Source of the DNA: Flavobacterium sp. 20NA77.7
Lineage (GTDB): Bacteria; Bacteroidota; Bacteroidia; Flavobacteriales; Flavobacteriaceae
Direction: 5' to 3'
Assembly (NCBI RefSeq): GCF_031326205.1
Contig: NZ_CP133721.1
Location: forward strand, 992,001 to 1,056,000
Length of the DNA stretch: 64,000 nucleotides
This document shows positions 20,338 through 28,990 of this stretch, in pieces (positions within the stretch are counted from its first letter, which is position 1; the number at the start of each line of letters is the position of its first letter). A program made the position numbers and the translations under genes. The notes under the pieces were generated by a model that saw only the letters and a list, made by a program, of their open reading frames with translations, had not been told where the DNA came from and did not search any database.

Positions 20338-21180
20338 TTATTTTTTATTTAATTCATATTTCATTTGTTCAATGTATTTAATAAATCGAGAATCTTTATC
20401 AATACTTGTTTTTTTAATCCATTGATTGAATTTTTCAATATTTTTTTGACGGAAATATTCTCCTAGAATGTTGAATGCATTTTCGCCATTATAAGTTTTA
20501 TCTGTAATTTCATTGATGATTTTATCATAAGTATTAATAGCATCTTCTAATTGTCCATTATGAATTTGAGCATATAATAATTCTTTATAGATATAAGCAC
20601 TTGTAGGGGCTTCTACAAGTGCTGATTTTAAAATTACTATAGCTTTTTCAAAGTTACTTAAACAATTATATGAGAAGCCTAATTCAACTTTTAAATCTTT
20701 AAAATTCGGATTAATTTTGTAGGCTTTTTCAAGAAAAGTTAAAGCTGTTTGACATTCATTCCACCCATTATACATATATCCCCATTTATATAATCTTTCA
20801 ATTGAATTTTCATTCGTTTTGTAAAATTTAAGCCATTCTGGGACTGCTTCAATTTGTAAGTCTTTGTAAAATGATTCTGGAACAATACTAACTTTAACAC
20901 TATTTGGTTGTAAGCGATATTTCATTGCACCTTTAATATCTTTTTTTTCCAATATTATTTTACCATTGGCATCTATTTTAAAAGAACCAGAATAATCCAA
21001 AGTTAATCCAGCCTGTTCATCAATATAAATAAATCCAAAGCTATGGTAACCTAAAGAATCAGAAGTAAATGCAACCCATTTATCTTCACATTCGGTGAAT
21101 TTTTTATTAAAAATTAGTTTGTCTTGTGAAGAAGCAAATAAACTAATAAATAAAAAAAAAGTTAAAAATTGTGATTTCAT
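20338..21180 (-). CDS. Secreted tetratricopeptide-repeat protein
   Basis: Residues 1-19 are a signal peptide (ends ASSQ). The N-terminal half of the mature protein is a beta-rich region with no motif that I recognise. The C-terminal half, about residues 135-270, holds helical TPR-like repeats: ECQTALTFLEKAYKINPNF, FEKAIVILKSALVEAP and LEDAINTYDKIINEI are the hairpin units. TPR arrays usually mediate protein-protein contacts. It is a single gene, divergent from comM and convergent with dsbD. No specific function can be assigned. Confidence 0.75.
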   Translation of the reverse strand: MKSQFLTFFLFISLFASSQDKLIFNKKFTECEDKWVAFTSDSLGYHSFGFIYIDEQAGLTLDYSGSFKIDANGKIILEKKDIKGAMKYRLQPNSVKVSIVPESFYKDLQIEAVPEWLKFYKTNENSIERLYKWGYMYNGWNECQTALTFLEKAYKINPNFKDLKVELGFSYNCLSNFEKAIVILKSALVEAPTSAYIYKELLYAQIHNGQLEDAINTYDKIINEITDKTYNGENAFNILGEYFRQKNIEKFNQWIKKTSIDKDSRFIKYIEQMKYELNKK

Positions 21181-21248
21181 TTTTATATAATTTCTATAAA
21201 TTTATAAAATATTGTGAAATTAAAAAAGTTATTTTTAATTTATTTTCT

Positions 21249-21256
21249 TACATTTG
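21249..21256 (+). promoter_or_regulatory. Putative comM promoter -7 element
   Basis: TACATTTG at 21249-21256 matches TAnnTTTG and lies 32 bases before the comM ATG. A TTG at the expected distance upstream is not seen. Confidence 0.45.
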
Positions 21257-21288
21257 TACCCGTATAAGCCAATAAAAATTTATAAGCC

Positions 21289-22824
21289 ATGTTAGTAAAA
21301 GTCTTCGGTAGCGCCGTTTTTGGTGTAGATGCCACAACCATTACTGTAGAAGTAAATATTGATAAAGGAATTGGATACCATTTAGTTGGACTGCCAGATT
21401 CTGCCATCAAAGAGAGCAGTTATAGAATTGCTGCCGCCCTAAAAAATAATCAGTACGAACTTCCCGGAAAAAAAATAACCATTAATATGGCTCCTGCCGA
21501 TTTACGTAAGGAAGGTTCTGCTTATGATCTTACGTTGGCTATTGGTATTTTAGCGGCGTCAGGTCAAATTCAGCCCGATAAAGTGGGTCAATATATCATT
21601 ATGGGAGAGTTGTCGCTTGATGGTGGTTTGCAACCTATTAAAGGTGCATTGTCAATTGCCATTAAAGCTAAAGAAGAAGGATTTACAGGAATTATTTTGC
21701 CTTTTCAAAACGTAAAAGAAGCTGCTATTGTGGAAGGGTTAGATGTCTATGGTGTAGAAAATGTACTTCAAGTAATTGATTTTTTTGAAGATAAAGGAAA
21801 TTTAACTCCAACACGAATAGATACGCAAGCAGAATTTACAAAAACACTAGATTTTTCAGAGTTTGATTTTTCTGATGTTAAAGGCCAAGAAGGTATTAAG
21901 CGTTGTATGGAAATTGCTGCAGCAGGTGGACACAATATTATATTAATTGGGCCACCGGGAGCAGGAAAAACAATGTTAGCTAAACGTTTGCCAAGCATAT
22001 TGCCACCTATGTCTATGCAAGAGGCATTAGAGACAACTAAAATTCATTCTGTAGCAGGTAAAATTAAAGATACGGGCTTACTAACGCAAAGACCTTTTCG
22101 TTCTCCACATCATACAGCCTCAAGTGTTTCATTAGTTGGTGGGGGAAGTTATCCGCAACCAGGAGAAATTTCATTGGCACATAACGGTGTATTATTTTTG
22201 GATGAATTGCCCGAATTTAAACGAGAAGTGTTAGAAGTTATGCGCCAACCTTTAGAAGATAGAGAAGTAACAATTTCAAGAGCTAAATTTACGATTACTT
22301 ATCCTTCTTCTTTTATGTTAGTAGCGAGTATGAATCCAAGCCCTGGTGGATATTTTAATGACCCAAATGCTCCCGTTTCAACATCTCCCATGGAAATGCA
22401 ACGTTATTTAAGCAAGATTTCAGGGCCTTTATTGGATCGTATTGATATTCATATTGAGGTAACTCCAGTTCCTTTTGAAAAATTATCTGATACAAGAAAA
22501 GCAGAATGCAGTACTGAAATCAGGAAGCGGGTAACATTAGCTAGAGCTATTCAAACAGCACGTTTTGAAAACTACCAACATATCCATTATAATGCACAAA
22601 TGAGTAGTAAATTAATTCGAGAATTTTGTGCTTTAGATGATGTTTCTCTTCAATTATTGAAAACCGCAATGGAGCGTTTGAATTTATCCGCACGAGCGTA
22701 TGATAGAATATTAAAAGTATCGAGAACCATTGCAGATTTAGAAGGATCACTTTCTATTGCTTCTCACCATATTGCAGAAGCCATTCAGTATAGAAGTTTA
22801 GATAGAGAAGGTTGGTTAGGATAA
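21289..22824 (+). CDS. comM: YifB/ComM family AAA ATPase (Mg chelatase-like)
   Basis: The domain order is that of ComM. An N-terminal Lon-protease-like fold covers about residues 1-165 ([27 protein letters not shown]). The Mg-chelatase-type AAA+ domain follows, with Walker A GPPGAGKT at 221-228 and a Walker B region near LFLDELPEF (about 304-312). The C-terminal lid domain has [18 protein letters not shown]. In competent Gram-negative bacteria ComM is a hexameric helicase promoting branch migration during natural transformation. That role here is inferred from the family. The length of 511 residues is normal. Confidence 0.9.
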   Translation: MLVKVFGSAVFGVDATTITVEVNIDKGIGYHLVGLPDSAIKESSYRIAAALKNNQYELPGKKITINMAPADLRKEGSAYDLTLAIGILAASGQIQPDKVGQYIIMGELSLDGGLQPIKGALSIAIKAKEEGFTGIILPFQNVKEAAIVEGLDVYGVENVLQVIDFFEDKGNLTPTRIDTQAEFTKTLDFSEFDFSDVKGQEGIKRCMEIAAAGGHNIILIGPPGAGKTMLAKRLPSILPPMSMQEALETTKIHSVAGKIKDTGLLTQRPFRSPHHTASSVSLVGGGSYPQPGEISLAHNGVLFLDELPEFKREVLEVMRQPLEDREVTISRAKFTITYPSSFMLVASMNPSPGGYFNDPNAPVSTSPMEMQRYLSKISGPLLDRIDIHIEVTPVPFEKLSDTRKAECSTEIRKRVTLARAIQTARFENYQHIHYNAQMSSKLIREFCALDDVSLQLLKTAMERLNLSARAYDRILKVSRTIADLEGSLSIASHHIAEAIQYRSLDREGWLG

Positions 22825-22849
22825 AAAAAAGCCCAATCATATTGGGCTT
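22823..22849 (-). terminator. Intrinsic terminator of the ecotin-like gene
   Basis: AAGCCCAAT (22829-22837) pairs with ATTGGGCTT (22841-22849) over a 3-base loop. The A-run at 22823-22830 becomes the U-tract on the minus strand, so it serves the minus-strand gene ending at 22861. It touches the last two bases of the comM stop codon. Confidence 0.8.
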
Positions 22850-22860
22850 ATGACTTTATA

Positions 22861-23736
22861 CTACTTAATTTCTTTTAAAATTACTTTACCCGTATTGTTT
22901 TTATCAATGACTAGTAAGGCTAAAGGGCGAGAAGTATACGTTTGTTTAGTTCCTTTACTTATTTTGTAAGAAACGATTATGTCTCCCATGGAACCCAGTG
23001 CTACTCCTGTAATTTCAATTGATGTGTTGTAATTTGTTGCTTCTTTTGAAATAGCAATTACAGTTTGTTTGGTAAAGTCAATGGAGGTTGGTTTTCCGTT
23101 CGTACCCATAACTGTTGCAGCGCCAAAATAGGAATCAAATTCTTTTTGAGATGTAATTTTGGTTTTTACTTTTTTAACTGTATTCTTAATGAAATAATTA
23201 TGTAGTTGTACATAATCAATTTTACCTAATATTGGAGGTGTAGGCGTTGTATTTTCTTCATTTGTTTTAGCATCTAAAAAGTTTTCAGATGCTTTAAAAA
23301 TTTTATATTTAACGATAAAATTAGCTGGAACATAAACTATAATAGGAAGCTTACTATTGTATGCTATAATTTGTGAAGGCATATGTATGAATTTTTTAGT
23401 TAATTCATTATTCATGCAACCCATTAATGTTGATGTCATTTTTCCTTCTGATTTTACCTGATAATATGTATAACCCCAGCCTTCAAGGTTGTTTTCTTGA
23501 ATAGTGCCCAATAATGTATGATAATTGCAATCTACTGTTGCTTCTATTCCTATAAATAATTCTACTTTAAAATTTACTTCATTACTTTCCGTAGGAAGTT
23601 CTATATATACTTGCTTATATCCTGATTCAGGCTTGGGAAACATTTCTAAATTAGTTTTGTCATTCCCTTCTTGGGCTTTTAGTAAAGATGTAAGTAATAA
23701 ACCACATGCTAAAATAAGTTTCATAGTTAACTTCAT
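22861..23736 (-). CDS. Secreted ecotin domain fused to a PrcB_C-like domain (putative protease inhibitor)
   Basis: Starts at 23748, 23736 and 23724 are all possible; 23736 is used here. Residue numbers count from 23748. A signal peptide ends near residue 26 (LLKAQ). Residues about 33-155 align by eye with ecotin, the dimeric serine-protease inhibitor: PESGYKQVYIELP, VELFIGIEATVDCNYH, LEGWGYTYY, YNSKLPIIVYVP and VKYKIFKA. The disulfide cysteines are Cys74 and Cys111. The reactive loop reads STLMGC, so the P1 residue (three before the Cys) is Leu108, where E. coli ecotin has Met. Residues about 197-295 (TSQKEFDSYFG, VDFTKQ-like IDFTKQTVIAISKE, then YTSRPLALLVI) resemble the PrcB_C protease-complex domain. 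The second assignment is weaker. Confidence 0.8.
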   Translation of the reverse strand: MKLTMKLILACGLLLTSLLKAQEGNDKTNLEMFPKPESGYKQVYIELPTESNEVNFKVELFIGIEATVDCNYHTLLGTIQENNLEGWGYTYYQVKSEGKMTSTLMGCMNNELTKKFIHMPSQIIAYNSKLPIIVYVPANFIVKYKIFKASENFLDAKTNEENTTPTPPILGKIDYVQLHNYFIKNTVKKVKTKITSQKEFDSYFGAATVMGTNGKPTSIDFTKQTVIAISKEATNYNTSIEITGVALGSMGDIIVSYKISKGTKQTYTSRPLALLVIDKNNTGKVILKEIK

Positions 23737-23823
23737 TCTTTTGTGCATAAAAATTATTTTGCGAATGTATTAAAAATACGTCTTACAAAAAGTACTTACA
23801 CATCATTATGTATTGAAATTTTT

Positions 23824-24732
23824 TTAGAAAAACCGTGGTGAAACTACACGAGTGGGTTTAAAAATTTCGTATCTCAAAAATACTTCGTGAGAACCTTTGT
23901 TGAAATGCGATAATCGTGTGGTTTCTTGATCATATCCATAGCCTAAAAACCAACTAGTTGAAATTTGGAACCCAATTAAACCACTTACGGCAGACCCCAT
24001 TCTGTAAGAACCTCCTATAGTTAACTTATCTTGTATTAAAAAATTAGCATTAATATCTAATTGAAAAGGAGCGCCTTCCGTCACTTTAAATAAAAAGGAC
24101 GGCTTAAATTTTAAAGTGGGGTTGATGGTAAAAATATATCCTGCTAAAAAATAATAATGAATTGATTTTTTATTAATTGAAATTTCATTATCAGTATAGT
24201 ATTTGGTTTTAATGAAATTAGGAACAGAGAATCCAGTAAAAAAACTATCTGAATAATAATAAATACCAGCACCTATATTGGGTGATATTTTTCTATTTAA
24301 ATTTTGAAATTCTGGATCATTTTGCTGAAATATATTTAATTTGTTTGCATCTAAACTATAAAAGTTAGCACTTGTTTTTAAACCAAATGCCAATCTTGAG
24401 GTTGTACTAAATTGTATATTATAAGCCATATCTGCAGAAACTACATTTTCTGTTGTGGCACCAATATTGTCATTTGAAAATGAAAGTCCAATTCCTATCT
24501 GATTTTTGAATAGCCCGCTATTCAAAGCAACTACATTTGTAATAGGTGCACCATCTTGACCTAACCATTGATTTCTATGAAGCAGGAATATAGATGTAGT
24601 TTCTCTGCTTCCTGCATATGCAGGATTAATGGCTACAGTATTATACATGTATTGTGTGAACTGAGAGTCTTGTTGAGCAAAACTTATCACTCCAAACAAG
24701 CAACATGTAATATATAGACCATATTTCAGCAT
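23824..24732 (-). CDS. PorP/SprF family type IX secretion-associated membrane protein
   Basis: After a signal peptide (ends GVISFAQ, about residue 20) comes the family hallmark: DSQFTQYMYNTVAINPAYAGSRE, seen through its QYMYN and NPAYAGSR pieces. Further on are FLLHRNQWLG and beta-barrel-like strands to the end (VFLRYEIF). PorP/SprF proteins are outer-membrane barrels linked to T9SS and gliding; many paralogues occur per genome and often pair with large adhesins. No SprB-like adhesin is adjacent here, so the partner is unknown. It ties in with the T9SS-sorted protease at 12660. Minus-strand single gene, divergent from the SixA-like gene. Confidence 0.9.
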   Translation of the reverse strand: MLKYGLYITCCLFGVISFAQQDSQFTQYMYNTVAINPAYAGSRETTSIFLLHRNQWLGQDGAPITNVVALNSGLFKNQIGIGLSFSNDNIGATTENVVSADMAYNIQFSTTSRLAFGLKTSANFYSLDANKLNIFQQNDPEFQNLNRKISPNIGAGIYYYSDSFFTGFSVPNFIKTKYYTDNEISINKKSIHYYFLAGYIFTINPTLKFKPSFLFKVTEGAPFQLDINANFLIQDKLTIGGSYRMGSAVSGLIGFQISTSWFLGYGYDQETTRLSHFNKGSHEVFLRYEIFKPTRVVSPRFF

Positions 24733-24753
24733 AAAATTTCAATAAAATTACAT

Positions 24754-24761
24754 CAAACGTA
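24754..24761 (-). promoter_or_regulatory. Putative -7 element of the PorP/SprF gene
   Basis: On the minus strand bases 24761-24754 read TACGTTTG, matching TAnnTTTG, 21 bases before the start codon at 24732. Confidence 0.4.
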
Positions 24762-24830
24762 CATAATTTTTATTAAAGTGAGATATAAAAATTAAGATAT
24801 AAGAATTTATTAGAGCTAAAATAAATAATT

Positions 24831-24853
24831 TTTGTAAATTTAATTTTTACAAA
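24831..24853. repeat. Inverted repeat just upstream of the SixA-like gene
   Basis: TTTGTAAA (24831-24838) and TTTACAAA (24846-24853) form a perfect 8-bp inverted repeat with a 7-base spacer, ending 10 bases before the ATG. It could be an operator or a start-proximal hairpin. A similar 9-bp repeat with the same 7-base spacer lies at 60459-60483. Confidence 0.45.
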
Positions 24854-24863
24854 TTGGTACGCT

Positions 24864-25358
24864 ATGAAAAACTTAATTTTAATTCGTCACGGAAAATCAA
24901 GTTGGGAAGCACCGCTTAGTGATATAGACCGACCTTTGTCTGCAAAAGGCATAAAAGACGCCTTGTATATTTCATCGGAAATTCTTTCAATTTTACCCAA
25001 AAAATATTTAGTTTGGAGTAGTATTGCCAAAAGAACACAAGAAACATCCTATATTTTTGCCCAAAACATGCAATTTCCAATAGAAAATATTATTTTTCGG
25101 AATGATTTATATACCTTTGATGTCAGTCAGTTAACAAAAATAATTAAAACTTGTGATACGAATATTGATAACTTAATTGTTTTTGGTCATAATGATGCAA
25201 TTACTAATTTTGTAAATCAATTTGGTAATAATAAAATAGAGCATGTTCCTACATCAGGATTAATTCATATTCAATTTGAAACAACTTGTTGGCAAAAAAT
25301 AAAAAAAGGAAAAATTGTAAATTTATTTTTTCCTAAAAAAATAGAGCGATACAAATAA
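24864..25358 (+). CDS. SixA-like phosphohistidine phosphatase (histidine phosphatase family)
   Basis: The 164-residue protein begins with the catalytic RHGKS motif (Arg8, His9) of the histidine phosphatase superfamily and has the second His in FGHNDAIT near residue 113. Its size and DRPLSAKG segment match SixA, which dephosphorylates phosphohistidine proteins. It lies two bases upstream of ppk1, whose mechanism runs through a phosphohistidine, and ppx follows. The three probably form one operon. A direct link between the phosphatase and polyphosphate metabolism is inference from context. Confidence 0.85.
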   Translation: MKNLILIRHGKSSWEAPLSDIDRPLSAKGIKDALYISSEILSILPKKYLVWSSIAKRTQETSYIFAQNMQFPIENIIFRNDLYTFDVSQLTKIIKTCDTNIDNLIVFGHNDAITNFVNQFGNNKIEHVPTSGLIHIQFETTCWQKIKKGKIVNLFFPKKIERYK

Positions 25359-25360
25359 GC

Positions 25361-27460
25361 ATGAATACATACATTGATAGAGAAAAAAGTTGGTTGACTT
25401 TTAATGCAAGAGTTTTACAAGAAGCAGCAGATCAAACAGTTCCGTTATTAGATAGATTACGATTTTTAGGTATTTTTTCAAATAATTTAGATGAATTTTT
25501 TAGAGTTCGGTATGCTGCAATTAGACGAATGAGTCTAGAAGGCATTGACACTAAACCCATTCTGGGAGCAATTACTGCAGACCAATTACTTAAAGATATT
25601 ACAGAAATTGTTATTGAACAACAATCTGAAAGTTTGCGCATTCTAAACGATATAGAAAAAAAGCTTGAAAAACAATGCATTTATATCATTAATGAAAAGG
25701 AAATTAATAAGGAACAAGAAGTCTTTATTAAAGATTTTTTCTATCAAAAAGTAAGTCCAGCGTTAGTAACAATTATGTTAAATGACTTGCGAGAATTTCC
25801 ACTTATAAAAGATACTTCGGGTTATTTAGCTGTTAAATTAGCGATGAAACCGAGTTCCAATTCATTGGTCTCAAAGATATTGAGTCCAAAAGAAGTTCGT
25901 TATGCTATTGTAGAAATCCCCAAGACAATTAATCGTTTTGTTGTTTTACCTTCAACTAATGAAAAGCAATATATCATTTTATTAGATGATGTAATTCGTT
26001 ATAATCTACACACTATTTTCAATATTTTTGACTATGAAAGTATTTCGGCTCATATGATTAAAATTACGCGCGATGCACAATTAGAATTTGATAGTGATTT
26101 AAGTAAAAGTTTTATCGAAAAAATTTCTGATAGTGTAAAAGAACGTAGAGTAGGAGAACCCGTGCGTTTTGTGTATGATCAAGATATTGAAAAAGACACA
26201 TTAGATTTTTTCTTAACACGTATGAAAATTGACAGTTCGGATTCTATTATTCCTGGCGGACGTTATCATAATAGACGTGATTATATGGATTTTCCAAATT
26301 TAGGAAGATATGATTTGTTATATAAACAAAATGTAGCTTTACCCGTACCAGGATTAGACTTAGATGGTAGTTTATTAAAACGAATAAGTGAAAAAGATTA
26401 TATTTTACACGCGCCCTATCAGTCATTTTCTTATGTAATTCGATTTTTGCGTGAAGCTGCGCTAGATCCAAAAGTGCAATCCATTAAAATTACGTTGTAT
26501 CGATTAGCAAGTAATTCTCAAATTGTAAGTTCATTAATTAATGCAGCTAAAAACGGCAAAAAAGTTACTGTACAAATTGAACTTCAAGCTCGTTTTGATG
26601 AAGTAAGTAACATACTTTATGCCCAACAAATGCAAGAAGAAGGTATCCAACTTATTTTTGGTGTGAAAGGATTAAAAGTACATAGCAAATTATGTGTGGT
26701 GGAACGTGTTGAAAATGAGGTTGTAAAACGATATGGTTTTATTTCAACAGGTAATTTTAATGAAAATTCAGCGAAAATATATACCGATGTAACCCTATTT
26801 ACCAGCGACAATAGAATTTTAAAAGATGCTTCAAAAGTTTTTGAATTTTTTGAAGTGAACTATAGAGTTCACCGTTACAAGCATTTAATTGTTTCTCCTC
26901 ATTATTCTCGTGCGCGTTTTGTAAAGTTAATTGATAAAGAAATAAAAAACGCTTTAGAGGGCAAACAAGCCTATATCAAGCTAAAAATGAACAGCTTGTC
27001 TGATTATAAAATGATTGATAAATTATATGAAGCAAGTAAAGCAGGAGTAAAGGTTCAATTAGTAATTAGAGGTATTTGTTGTTTAATTCCAGGGGTAAAA
27101 GGGATGAGTGATAATATTCAAGCGATTAGTATCGTGGATAATTATCTTGAACATGCTCGGGTGTATATTTTTTGTAATGATAATGATCCTGAAATTTATA
27201 TTTCCTCGGCAGATTTTATGACTCGTAATTTAGATGCAAGAGTTGAAGTTACTTGTCCGATATATGATGAAGAAATTAAAAAGGATTTATTAGATACATT
27301 TGAAATTAGTTGGAAAGCGAATGTAAAAGCAAGATTACATTCCGACAAATTTGATAATAAATATAGAGTTCGGACAGAAAATGAACGCGTTTTTAGAGCG
27401 CAACAAGAAATGTATATCCATTATCAAAATCAACTCGAAGTTATTTCAGAAATAGTATAG
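25361..27460 (+). CDS. ppk1: Polyphosphate kinase 1
   Basis: PPK1 reversibly polymerises the gamma-phosphate of ATP into polyphosphate. All four domains are represented. The N-terminal helical part begins with RELSWLxFN-like sequence (REKSWLTFNARVL). The catalytic histidine is His441 in KVHSKLCVV (E. coli His435 equivalent), followed by YGFISTGNFNE. The second conserved histidine, His598, sits in YLEHARVYIF. Near 621 is SSADFMTRNLDARVEV. The length of 699 residues is normal. It is two bases after the SixA-like gene and four before ppx. Confidence 0.96.
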   Translation: MNTYIDREKSWLTFNARVLQEAADQTVPLLDRLRFLGIFSNNLDEFFRVRYAAIRRMSLEGIDTKPILGAITADQLLKDITEIVIEQQSESLRILNDIEKKLEKQCIYIINEKEINKEQEVFIKDFFYQKVSPALVTIMLNDLREFPLIKDTSGYLAVKLAMKPSSNSLVSKILSPKEVRYAIVEIPKTINRFVVLPSTNEKQYIILLDDVIRYNLHTIFNIFDYESISAHMIKITRDAQLEFDSDLSKSFIEKISDSVKERRVGEPVRFVYDQDIEKDTLDFFLTRMKIDSSDSIIPGGRYHNRRDYMDFPNLGRYDLLYKQNVALPVPGLDLDGSLLKRISEKDYILHAPYQSFSYVIRFLREAALDPKVQSIKITLYRLASNSQIVSSLINAAKNGKKVTVQIELQARFDEVSNILYAQQMQEEGIQLIFGVKGLKVHSKLCVVERVENEVVKRYGFISTGNFNENSAKIYTDVTLFTSDNRILKDASKVFEFFEVNYRVHRYKHLIVSPHYSRARFVKLIDKEIKNALEGKQAYIKLKMNSLSDYKMIDKLYEASKAGVKVQLVIRGICCLIPGVKGMSDNIQAISIVDNYLEHARVYIFCNDNDPEIYISSADFMTRNLDARVEVTCPIYDEEIKKDLLDTFEISWKANVKARLHSDKFDNKYRVRTENERVFRAQQEMYIHYQNQLEVISEIV

Positions 27461-27464
27461 ATAG

Positions 27465-28355
27465 ATGATTCAAATTAAGAAATATGCCGCAATTGATATT
27501 GGTTCTAATGCTATGCGTTTATTAATTACCAATATTGTAGAACAAAAAGATAAAGCTACTCAATTTAATAAAAGCGCATTAATTCGTGTACCTATCCGTT
27601 TAGGGCAAGACGCTTTTACTGTTGGAGAAATTTCTGAAGAAAATATTGATAGAATGGTTGATGCCATGAAAGCGTTTAAATTATTAATGAAAGTGTATAA
27701 GGTAGAACGTTATATGGCATGTGCAACATCTGCTATGCGTGAAGCGTATAATGGTAAAGATGTAGTAGATATTGTTTTACAAAAGTCTGATATAAAAATT
27801 GATATTATTGATGGTAAAAAAGAAGCTGCAATTATTACTGCATCTGATTTACACCAATTTATAAAAACAAATGAAAATTATTTATATGTAGATGTAGGCG
27901 GTGGAAGTACAGAGTTTTCGTTGTTTTCAAATGGAAAATTAGTGGTGTCAAAATCATTTAAAAATGGAACGGTTCGTTTGTTAAATAATATGGTAAATGA
28001 GGTAGTGTGGCAAGAAATAGAAAAATGGATTAAAACACATACCGAAGGAATTGAAAATATTATTTTAATTGGTTCCGGAGGAAATATAAATAAAACATTC
28101 AAACTTTCAGGAAAATCCCAAGACAAACCCTTGTCATACAAATATTTAAAGAATCAATTTGATTATTTAAACGGATTAACATACGAGCAACGTATTGCAG
28201 AATTAGGGCTAAATCAAGATAGAGCAGACGTAATTATTCCTGCATTAACTATCTATCTTTGTGCTATGAGATGGAGTGGAGCAAAGCATATTTATGTGCC
28301 GAAAATTGGTTTGTCTGATGGCATTGTAAAAGCAATGTATTACAATACTATTTAA
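27465..28355 (+). CDS. ppx: Ppx/GppA family phosphatase (exopolyphosphatase)
   Basis: This 296-residue protein is the short form, containing only the two actin-like ATPase-fold domains of the Ppx/GppA family. Motifs are AAIDIGSNAMRLLI (phosphate 1, near residue 7), ACATSAMREA (near 87), and YVDVGGGSTEFSLF (phosphate 2, near 142). The family hydrolyses polyphosphate ends or pppGpp. Position directly behind ppk1 favours exopolyphosphatase. It lacks the C-terminal HD-like domain of E. coli Ppx. Its TAA stop abuts the stop of the next, convergent gene with no intergenic base. Confidence 0.9.
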   Translation: MIQIKKYAAIDIGSNAMRLLITNIVEQKDKATQFNKSALIRVPIRLGQDAFTVGEISEENIDRMVDAMKAFKLLMKVYKVERYMACATSAMREAYNGKDVVDIVLQKSDIKIDIIDGKKEAAIITASDLHQFIKTNENYLYVDVGGGSTEFSLFSNGKLVVSKSFKNGTVRLLNNMVNEVVWQEIEKWIKTHTEGIENIILIGSGGNINKTFKLSGKSQDKPLSYKYLKNQFDYLNGLTYEQRIAELGLNQDRADVIIPALTIYLCAMRWSGAKHIYVPKIGLSDGIVKAMYYNTI

Positions 28356-28934
28356 TTAAAATCCGAAACATGGTAAGGCTTCAATAAAGAATTGTTCGGG
28401 CATAAAGCTTTTTTTAATAATTTCAGAATCTATTTTAGAAGTTAAAACAAAAGATAAATTTCCAATTTCCGATTCAATTCGAAACAACATCACTTTTTCG
28501 GTTTTTAAATACTCAAAATTTTCTTTCGTAAAATTGAAATAACCATTGAGTATTCGTATGTTGTTTTTGTTTACAGCATCATACGTTATCTCGTTACAAG
28601 ATTCTTCTGAAACAGAGTTAATTAGCTTTACTTGTTTGCCGTTATTTAATTCCAAATATACTTTTGTGTTCTTGTCAATACAATATGGATTTAAAAAATC
28701 TTTACTTTTTTGTATGTATTGAAAATTTAAACCTAAAACACCATCTATTTCATACAATTTAAAAGAAAGTAAACTAGTTGTTCCTCCAAAAATATTTTCG
28801 TTCATAATTTTTTCTGGAAGCACTTTGACAGATGTAGTGTCGGTTACATCATTAATTTCAAAATCACAATTTTTAGTTTGAGCAAAGCTAAAATGAGTGA
28901 AACAGACTAAAAAGATAACTAGTATTTTTTTCAT
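28356..28934 (-). CDS. Secreted protein of unknown function
   Basis: The start at 28934 gives a clean signal peptide (KKILVIFLVCFTHFSFAQ begins after Met). Upstream in-frame codons to 29006 add a non-hydrophobic extension and are less likely. The mature region, about 170 residues, includes a Cys in KNCDFEIND, a segment ELNNGKQVKLINS and alternating strands. I recognise no family. It is downstream of the THUMP-like methyltransferase by 56 bases and its stop abuts the ppx stop. Confidence 0.65.
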   Translation of the reverse strand: MKKILVIFLVCFTHFSFAQTKNCDFEINDVTDTTSVKVLPEKIMNENIFGGTTSLLSFKLYEIDGVLGLNFQYIQKSKDFLNPYCIDKNTKVYLELNNGKQVKLINSVSEESCNEITYDAVNKNNIRILNGYFNFTKENFEYLKTEKVMLFRIESEIGNLSFVLTSKIDSEIIKKSFMPEQFFIEALPCFGF

Positions 28935-28990
28935 ATATGTAAAATTTATTTTTAGGCAATTATATATCTGTATTTTTTTATTTAGTGGGG

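Noticed and set aside
21248..21259. TTACATTTGTAC upstream of comM as a sixth copy of the XRE operator
   Set aside because: It differs at the last base, occurs once, and is fully explained by the comM -7 element TACATTTG.
23525..23773. 82-codon plus-strand ORF opposite the ecotin-like gene
   Set aside because: It is antisense to a well-supported gene and its composition follows from the coding strand beneath it.
24831..24853. Inverted repeat before the SixA-like gene as a terminator for an upstream transcript
   Set aside because: The stem is AT-only apart from one G-C pair, no T-run follows, and the flanking gene on the left is transcribed away from it.
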